From CG2-30-58-95 sp964618215 (GTDB lineage: Bacteria > Chloroflexota > Anaerolineae > Anaerolineales > Villigracilaceae): a stretch of DNA of 64,000 bases. Of the stretch, positions 59,536-64,000 are shown one piece after another. The number at the start of each line of letters is the position of its first letter. Position 1 is the stretch's first letter. Location: positions 1-64,000 of the forward strand of contig CAZTZE010000011.1 of the NCBI GenBank assembly GCA_964618215.1, read 5' to 3'. The notes below the pieces were generated by a model that had not been told where the DNA came from, made no database searches, and was given only the letters and a program-made list of their open reading frames with translations. The position numbers and the translations under genes were made by a program.

Positions 59536-59984
59536 TATTTGCTGGCCTGCCACTGACGGGCAAAGCGCAGGATACGGCTGCGGATGTAAAAGATGTCCGG
59601 GTCGGCAGAGGGACGCTGCGACTTGATCAGGCGCATGGCTGCCTCAGGCGCGTAGCCCTCCGCAACCAGGATCGCCGCGCCCATCGCCACGCCGCGATGA
59701 CGGCCTTTGGCGCAGTGAGCATAAACCTTGCCGCCGCCCTGAATGGTCTCCAGCGCGGCACGCGCCCCGCGCAATAGGAATTGGATGGGAATGACCAGCA
59801 CCGGGCTGTCTATCGTCGGCAGCCACAGAAATTTTAACGGCGGTTTATGCAAGTCAGCGGCGGGGCGCTTCTCGATGCGCATGTTGATGACCAGGCGCAC
59901 GCCCAGATCGCGCAGGCGGGGATAATCGCCAACAGACGGCGTGGCGCCGATGAACAGTTGATCGGTGATCTGAGATATATCCAT
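59535..59984 (-). CDS. Dual-specificity protein phosphatase-like
   Basis: 149 aa. The P-loop VYAHCAKGRHRGVAMGAAIL contains the CX5R catalytic signature, the general-acid Asp is probably in TIDSPV, and the N-terminus ITDQLFIGATPSVGDYPRL is the usual DSPc start. The P-loop has K and H where most have the serine/threonine-rich residues, so specificity may differ (protein, lipid or nucleotide phosphate). It stands alone, convergent with mutS2. Confidence 0.85.
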   Translation of the reverse strand: MDISQITDQLFIGATPSVGDYPRLRDLGVRLVINMRIEKRPAADLHKPPLKFLWLPTIDSPVLVIPIQFLLRGARAALETIQGGGKVYAHCAKGRHRGVAMGAAILVAEGYAPEAAMRLIKSQRPSADPDIFYIRSRILRFARQWQASK

Positions 59985-60168
59985 TGAGAGAATCTTATCA
60001 CAGGCATGGCATATCTAAAATAGACATTATCCGCAATAAAATTGGGACGCTGATTCACGCTGAAAAACGCATATTTACCCCATGAATCAGCGAAAATCAG
60101 CGTTTATCAGCGTCCAACACGAGCCTCTTGGCTTATTACGAATAAAGTCTAATATCTCGGCAAACTCG
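59985..60168. repeat. Intergenic ATCAGCG inverted repeat
   Basis: GGACGCTGATTCACGCTGAA (60047-60066) and TCAGCGTTTATCAGCGTCC (60096-60114) form a large imperfect hairpin built from one short word. No gene is seen between the phosphatase start and the following promoter. Confidence 0.6.
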
Positions 60169-60333
60169 TTGACAAATCTCCCCTTATTCCCTTACAATTC
60201 CTTTATGCTTGCCTGCGGCGCGGGACTCACTTTGAATATTGAAAAGGGTTGCCTCCCGCGCTATTCTTATACATAAAGAGTGGAGAAAAGAGTACCTCGC
60301 CACTCTTTTTATTTTCATGAGGAAGGAGAGTTT
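60169..60333 (+). promoter_or_regulatory. Promoter, leader peptide and terminator ahead of the thiolase genes
   Basis: TTGACA (60169-60174), 18 nt, TACAAT (60193-60198), then a leaderless 23-codon frame at 60205, then AAAGAGTGG/CCACTCTTT (60275-60308) followed by TTATTTT, a rho-independent terminator, and finally AAGGAGAG before the thiolase ATG. The order promoter, leader peptide, terminator, gene suggests transcription attenuation. Confidence 0.6.
60205..60276 (+). CDS. Leaderless 23-aa leader peptide
   Basis: The ATG lies 6 nt after the -10 box. The peptide opens MLACGAGLTLNIEKGCL and ends RYSYT; its stop abuts the terminator stem. There is no run of one amino acid, so if it senses something it is not a simple amino-acid attenuator. 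Confidence 0.4.
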   Translation: MLACGAGLTLNIEKGCLPRYSYT

Positions 60334-61488
60334 ATGAACGAACGCGTTGCGATCGTGGGCGTCGGCTGGAGTGGATTCCGGCCGCGCACGCCCGAGGTAT
60401 CTTACAAGGAACTGACTTACGCGGCTGCCGTGCGCGCCTACGCGGATGCCGGCGTGGACCCGCGCGCGGATGTGGAGTCCTTCATCACTGTGGCCGAGGA
60501 TTTCATCGAGGGAACGAGCATCTTCGATGAGTACACCCCCGACCAGATGGGCGCGGCGCTCAAGCCGGTGCAGACCATCACCGGCGACGGGCTGCACGGG
60601 CTGGCGACGGCCTACATGCTCATCCGCACCGGCTTCTGCGACGTAGTGGTGGTGGAGGGCCACAGCAAGGCCTCCAACATCCTGACTTTGCCCAACATCG
60701 TCACCTACGCCCAGGACCCGCTGCTCAACCGTCCGCTGCGGCTGAATACGCATTTTGTCGCCGGGATGGAGATGCACCGCTATCTCTACGAGACGGACAC
60801 CACACAGGAGCAATGCGCCGCTGTGGCAGTGAAAAATCGCCGCAACGCGCTTAAGAATCCGCTCGCCGCCTACGGCGCGGACCTCGGGCTGGATGAGGTG
60901 CTCTTCGGCCCTCCGCTGGCCTGGCCGCTGGGCGTGCGCGAAACCGCCGAGCACACCGACGGGGCGGTGGTCATGGTGCTGGCCTCCGAAAAGAAAGCCG
61001 GGCTGCTCGCAGAAAAGCCGGTCTGGATCCGCGGCATGGGCTGGTGCAACGACTCGCCCTCGCTGGAAAGCCGCGAGTGGGGCAGCGTGCCATACCTCCA
61101 GCAGGCGGCGCAGATGGCCTATCAGCAGGCCGGAATCCGCAATCCGTGGAACGAGGTGGATTTCGCCGAGATTGACGACACCTACGCCTACAAGGAATTG
61201 CAGGCCATGGAGGCGCTCGGATTATGCGGCGCGGGTCAGGCCGGCGCGCTGACAGAAGAAGGCGCCACCGAGATGGACGGCGAGTTGCCGGTCAACGCCT
61301 CGGGCGGCTCGCTCGGCGTCGGCTACATGCTGGAAGCCACCGGTCTGATGCGGGCGCTGGAGGCCGTGCTGCAACTGCGCGGCGAGGCCGGTCAGCATCA
61401 GATCGAGGATGCCGAGATTGGTCTTGTCCAATCCTGGCGCGGCGTGCCGACCACGAGTGGAACGGTTGCCGTATTGAGTAATTATTAA
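60334..61488 (+). CDS. Thiolase-fold protein lacking the catalytic cysteine (1)
   Basis: 384 aa, thiolase/SCP-x superfamily. RVAIVGVGWSGFRPRTPEV opens the fold; the C-terminal half has AEIDDTYAYKELQAMEALG and GGSLGVGYMLEATGLMRALE, then QLRGEAGQHQ. Where thiolases have the nucleophile (N-x-x-C-A-S-G) this protein has ITGDGLHGLATAY, and the GHP motif is replaced by GYM. It is thus not a classical thiolase. It may be the partner subunit of an aldolase or acyl-transferase complex with DUF35 proteins, as known for steroid side-chain Ltp2-type enzymes. AAGGAGAG precedes the ATG at 60334. Substrate unknown. Confidence 0.82.
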   Translation: MNERVAIVGVGWSGFRPRTPEVSYKELTYAAAVRAYADAGVDPRADVESFITVAEDFIEGTSIFDEYTPDQMGAALKPVQTITGDGLHGLATAYMLIRTGFCDVVVVEGHSKASNILTLPNIVTYAQDPLLNRPLRLNTHFVAGMEMHRYLYETDTTQEQCAAVAVKNRRNALKNPLAAYGADLGLDEVLFGPPLAWPLGVRETAEHTDGAVVMVLASEKKAGLLAEKPVWIRGMGWCNDSPSLESREWGSVPYLQQAAQMAYQQAGIRNPWNEVDFAEIDDTYAYKELQAMEALGLCGAGQAGALTEEGATEMDGELPVNASGGSLGVGYMLEATGLMRALEAVLQLRGEAGQHQIEDAEIGLVQSWRGVPTTSGTVAVLSNY

Positions 61489-62020
61489 TTCACCGCAGAG
61501 AGCGCGGAGAACGCGGAGAAGAAATAAAAATGGGTGATGCGGAGAGGCTGAATCAAATTACCGAGGCGATTATTGGCGCAGCGATTGAAGTACATCGCGC
61601 CTTGGGGCCAGGCCTGATGGAATCGGCCTATGAGCCGTGTCTTGCATATGAACTCGTACAACGAGGTTGGAAAGTCGCGCAGCAAGTACCTCTGCCTGTT
61701 GTATACAAAAATGTGCGTCTGGATTGCGCCTACCGCCTGGATTTGCTTGTCGCTGACTCGGCCATTGTGGAGAACAAGTCTGTCGCCTCAATTGAACCAA
61801 TCCACAGGGCTCAATTGCTCTCCTATCTCAAGATTTCGGGTCTTCACGTTGGACTACTGATCAACTTCATTGTCAAGGTCTTGAAGAACGGCGTCGTCCG
61901 TATCGTGAACAATTTTCCTGACGAGTCTTTGCGGTTAGACAGGAATGTTAACCGCTGATTATGCTGGGAGCGCAGAGATTAAAAATTTTTCTCTGCGTAC
62001 TCAGCGGTCTCTGCGGTGAG
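61489..62020. mobile_element. Candidate GxxExxY cassette with inverted-repeat ends
   Basis: The left end TTCACCGCAGAGAGCGCGG begins right after the thiolase stop codon. The right end, read inversely, is CTCACCGCAGAGACCGCTGA and continues GTACGCAGAGAAAAATTT, similar to the left AACGCGGAGAAGAAATAAA. The single gene inside encodes a GxxExxY protein. The cassette splits two genes that otherwise form one operon. No transposase is present, so any mobility would be non-autonomous. Confidence 0.5.
61530..61958 (+). CDS. GxxExxY protein (PD-(D/E)XK nuclease superfamily)
   Basis: 142 aa. The name-giving motif is GPGLMESAYEPCLAYEL (G-L-M-E-S-A-Y), followed by RLDCAYRLDLLVADSAIVENK, whose Asp and E-x-K supply the nuclease active site, and AQLLSYLKISGLHVGLLINF. 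The complete motif set suggests an active nuclease fold, but no substrate is known for the family. It lies alone within inverted repeats, between two thiolase genes. Confidence 0.88.
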   Translation: MGDAERLNQITEAIIGAAIEVHRALGPGLMESAYEPCLAYELVQRGWKVAQQVPLPVVYKNVRLDCAYRLDLLVADSAIVENKSVASIEPIHRAQLLSYLKISGLHVGLLINFIVKVLKNGVVRIVNNFPDESLRLDRNVNR

Positions 62021-62039
62021 TTTTATCAAGGAGAAAACT

Positions 62040-63206
62040 ATGAGCATGAGAAAAGTAGCCATCATCGGTGCCGGCATGACAAAGTTTGTGCGTCGTGCTC
62101 AAGAAACGCCAAAAGAATTATCTTGGGAAGCGGCGCGCATGGCGCTCGAATCCTGCGAGTTGACAATGGATGATATCCAAGCCGTCTGCATGGGCACCGC
62201 GCCCGAGGCCTTCGATGGCGTCCACATGAAAGGCGAATATCTCAGCGACGGCGCGGGGGCGTGGCGCAAGCCGTACATGCGCTCCTACGTCGGCGGCGGG
62301 ACGGGCGTCTTTGCACCCATCCAGGGCTGGTACCACATCGCCAGCGGCCTGTTCGATGTGGTGCTGGTCGTCTGCGAGGAGAAAATGTCCTCGTTCTACC
62401 CGCACGCCCAGGCTGCGTTTTTGACCATCTTCGACCACACCACCGAGCGCCCGCTCAAGCCCAACCTGCTCTGGATCTTCGCCATCGAGATGAACCGCTA
62501 CATGACCACCTATGGGATTGAGAAGAAGGATATCGCCCGCGTGGCCGTGCAGCACAAACGCAACGCGGCCAACCATCCCTGCGCTCTGCTGGGCGAGGCG
62601 GACATCACCGTGGAAGACGTGCTCAACTCGGAAGTGCTGGCCTGGCCGGTGCAGCGCTTGGATGTCAGCCCGGTCAGCGACGGGGCAGTGGCGATCGTCC
62701 TGGCAGCCGAGCACGTCGCCAAACGCCTGACCAGCAAACCGGTCTGGATCGAGGGCGTGGGCTGGAATCTGGATACGGCTCACTGGACCAATCGCGACCT
62801 GGCTTATCCGCGCTATGTCGAGTATGCCGCTCGCCAGGCTTACGAGATGGCTGGCATCAAGGAGCCGCGCAAGGAAATCCACATCGCCGAGCCGTACGAC
62901 CCATTTGATTACAAGGCCCTGCATCACCTCGAGGGCCTGGGGCTGGCGGATAGAGGCAAGGCCATTGACCTGTACATCAACGGCACCGCCGCGCCGGATG
63001 GCAACATGCCGGTCTGCCCCTCCGGCGGATTGCTTGGCGTGGGCAACCCCATCGCCGCGGCTGGATTGATGAAAATTGCCGAACTATTCTGGCAGTTGCG
63101 CGGCGAAGCGGGGGCGCGACAGGTGCCCGGTTCGCCCCAGAAGGGCATTGCCCAGGCCTGGGGTGACCTGATGCAGGTTGGGACTGTGGTGATTATGGGG
63201 AGGTAG
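62040..63206 (+). CDS. Thiolase-fold protein lacking the catalytic cysteine (2)
   Basis: 388 aa, paralogue of the gene at 60334. VAIIGAGMTKFVRRAQETPKE opens the fold; at the nucleophile position it has SYVGGGTGVFAPIQGW with no cysteine, and the GHP motif is GVGNPIAAAGLMKIAE. QLRGEAGARQVPGSPQKG is the usual C-terminal strand. Two different cysteine-less subunits next to two DUF35 proteins suggest a heteromeric complex. AAGGAG lies 7 nt before the ATG at 62040. Acyl-CoA C-C lyase or condensation activity is a guess from the family. Confidence 0.82.
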   Translation: MSMRKVAIIGAGMTKFVRRAQETPKELSWEAARMALESCELTMDDIQAVCMGTAPEAFDGVHMKGEYLSDGAGAWRKPYMRSYVGGGTGVFAPIQGWYHIASGLFDVVLVVCEEKMSSFYPHAQAAFLTIFDHTTERPLKPNLLWIFAIEMNRYMTTYGIEKKDIARVAVQHKRNAANHPCALLGEADITVEDVLNSEVLAWPVQRLDVSPVSDGAVAIVLAAEHVAKRLTSKPVWIEGVGWNLDTAHWTNRDLAYPRYVEYAARQAYEMAGIKEPRKEIHIAEPYDPFDYKALHHLEGLGLADRGKAIDLYINGTAAPDGNMPVCPSGGLLGVGNPIAAAGLMKIAELFWQLRGEAGARQVPGSPQKGIAQAWGDLMQVGTVVIMGR

Positions 63207-63315
63207 ACAGGTAAAAACGTAGACAAGTAAACACGGTAAACAAGTAGACAACCTCCCTGTGTACTTGGTACTTGTGTACTTGTATGCCTGTTTACCTCAC
63301 GAAAGGAAACGAACT
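63207..63315. repeat. GTAGACAAGTAAAC inverted repeat
   Basis: AGACAGGTAAAAACGTAGAC and GTAAACAAGTAGAC words are followed by their inverse GTGTACTTGGTACTTGTGTA and GCCTGTTTACCT, giving a long imperfect hairpin within the operon. AAAGGAAACG follows as the ribosome site of the next gene. Confidence 0.65.
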
Positions 63316-63846
63316 ATGACAACAAAGATCAAACATTTCCCCGGCACGAGCCTGAGCGAGAAGGATTTCGAAGAGGGCAAGATTCTCTTCATCCACGATG
63401 AACTCAAGGCCAATTACGCCTGGGATACCGGCATCGGCATCGGCGCGTATCTGGCCGGGCTGAAGCGCGGCGTCATCCTGGGTGTGCGCTGCGGTCACTG
63501 CCGCAAGGTTGTCGTCCCGCCGCGCACCGTCTGCGAGTGGTGTTTCCGCCCGATGGAAGAGTATGTACAGGTCAAAGATACCGGCACAGTCAACACCTTC
63601 TCGCTGTGCTACGTGACCTGGGACGTCAAGCGCATCACCGAGCCGGAGATCCCGGCGGTCATCATGCTGGATGGGGCCTCCGCGTTGAGCGATACCTCGG
63701 TCATCATGGGCGGCATCATGCACAAACTCGGCGAGGTTGATCCGCAGAAGGTCAAGATCGGGATGCGCGTCCAGGCCGTCTGGAAGCCGGAAGCCGAGCG
63801 CGAGGGCGCGATCACGGATATTCTGTATTTCAAGCCGATAGAGTAA
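63316..63846 (+). CDS. DUF35 protein: zinc ribbon and OB fold (1)
   Basis: 176 aa. The zinc ribbon is ILGVRCGHCRKVVVPPRTVC plus EWC (CxxC-x10-CxxC), then the OB fold with GTVNTFSLCYVTWDV and MGGIMHKLGEVDPQKVKIGM. DUF35 proteins bind acyl-CoA and act as obligate partners of thiolase-fold enzymes, for example in archaeal mevalonate synthesis and in steroid-degrading aldolases. It directly follows the second thiolase-fold gene. The N-terminal 60 residues (FPGTSLSEKDFEEGKILF) are an extra segment. Confidence 0.87.
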   Translation: MTTKIKHFPGTSLSEKDFEEGKILFIHDELKANYAWDTGIGIGAYLAGLKRGVILGVRCGHCRKVVVPPRTVCEWCFRPMEEYVQVKDTGTVNTFSLCYVTWDVKRITEPEIPAVIMLDGASALSDTSVIMGGIMHKLGEVDPQKVKIGMRVQAVWKPEAEREGAITDILYFKPIE

Positions 63847-63870
63847 GTACACAGCCAAACGGAGAATACC

Positions 63871-64000
63871 ATGACCCTATTAGAACGCGACCCCAACGCG
63901 CCAACCGCCTGGCACGGCAGCCTGCCCGTCACCAGCCGCTACACTTACGGCCTGGCCGGCGAGCGCTTTTTCCGCGCCCTGAAAGACGAGGGCAAGATCA
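63871..64000 (+). CDS. DUF35-like protein (2), cut by the window end
   Basis: The first 43 codons read LLERDPNAPTAWHGSLPVTS then YTYGLAGERFFRALKDEGKI. The AGERFFRALKDEGKI helix is the one that precedes the zinc ribbon in DUF35 proteins. GGAG lies 7 nt before the ATG. It starts 24 bp after the first DUF35 gene, so the operon continues beyond the window. Confidence 0.7.
   Translation, partial: MTLLERDPNAPTAWHGSLPVTSRYTYGLAGERFFRALKDEGKI

Overview
The window looks like a chromosomal piece of a Chloroflexota bacterium of the Anaerolineae type. This is inferred, not proven. The clues are a GC-rich bacterial gene set, Chloroflexota-style peptide-binding lipoproteins with Pro/Thr/Val-rich linkers, short-leader promoters, and intergenic spaces packed with short-word palindromes. 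There is no rRNA and no CRISPR array. Four tRNAs are present: Leu-CAA, Pro-UGG, Gly-UCC and Ile2-CAU.

Layout. 1-5.2 kb: possible transposon end, tRNA-Leu, a calcium-type P-ATPase, sua5 and the 3' relic of a second P-ATPase. 5.2-14 kb: rnhB, a glycosyltransferase, a NERD-like membrane protein, tRNA-Pro, an esterase lipoprotein, gatC-gatA, galE, an MNT-HEPN toxin-antitoxin pair and a site-2 protease. 14-19 kb: the heat-shock operon hrcA-grpE-dnaK-dnaJ behind a sigma-A promoter and a perfect CIRCE operator. 19-24 kb: an AT-rich winged-helix/ATPase/STAS-like regulator with its own operator, then prmA, dnaX, ybaB and recR. 24-32.5 kb, mostly minus strand: a glycyl-radical activase, a DinB-like protein, an aminotransferase, a sugar-nucleotidyltransferase, a chromate transporter, a UvrD/PcrA helicase and mscL. 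33-44 kb: two peptide-binding lipoproteins, a patch of toxin-antitoxin genes and gene debris, and a complete dipeptide ABC operon. 44-50 kb: two secreted lipoprotein hydrolases, lipA with a truncated duplicate, nfeD and two tRNAs. 50-60 kb: an AAA ATPase, a HypD-like glycyl radical enzyme, a DEAD-box helicase with a structured leader, hicAB, mutS2 and a dual-specificity phosphatase. 60-64 kb: two thiolase-fold proteins and two DUF35 proteins, interrupted by a GxxExxY nuclease cassette with inverted-repeat ends.

Three features stand out. First, an 18-bp sequence (TGCGCAGCACCTACTCGG and close variants) occurs at least twelve times, in all reading frames, on both strands, often inside genes. In one case a paralogue comparison shows an exact, in-frame 18-bp insertion. 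Several other repeat families also sit in-frame inside housekeeping genes (gatA, mutS2, prmA, mscL, hypD-like, lipA and others). Second, the binding protein of the dipeptide operon is a circular permutation of the normal family-5 fold. Third, the thiolase/DUF35 locus lacks the usual thiolase active-site cysteines and has a leader-peptide-plus-terminator arrangement upstream.

The region also carries relics of duplicated gene 3' ends (P-ATPase, lipA, a binding protein joined to dihydroorotase) and five toxin-antitoxin-like loci. This suggests frequent illegitimate recombination between short repeats.
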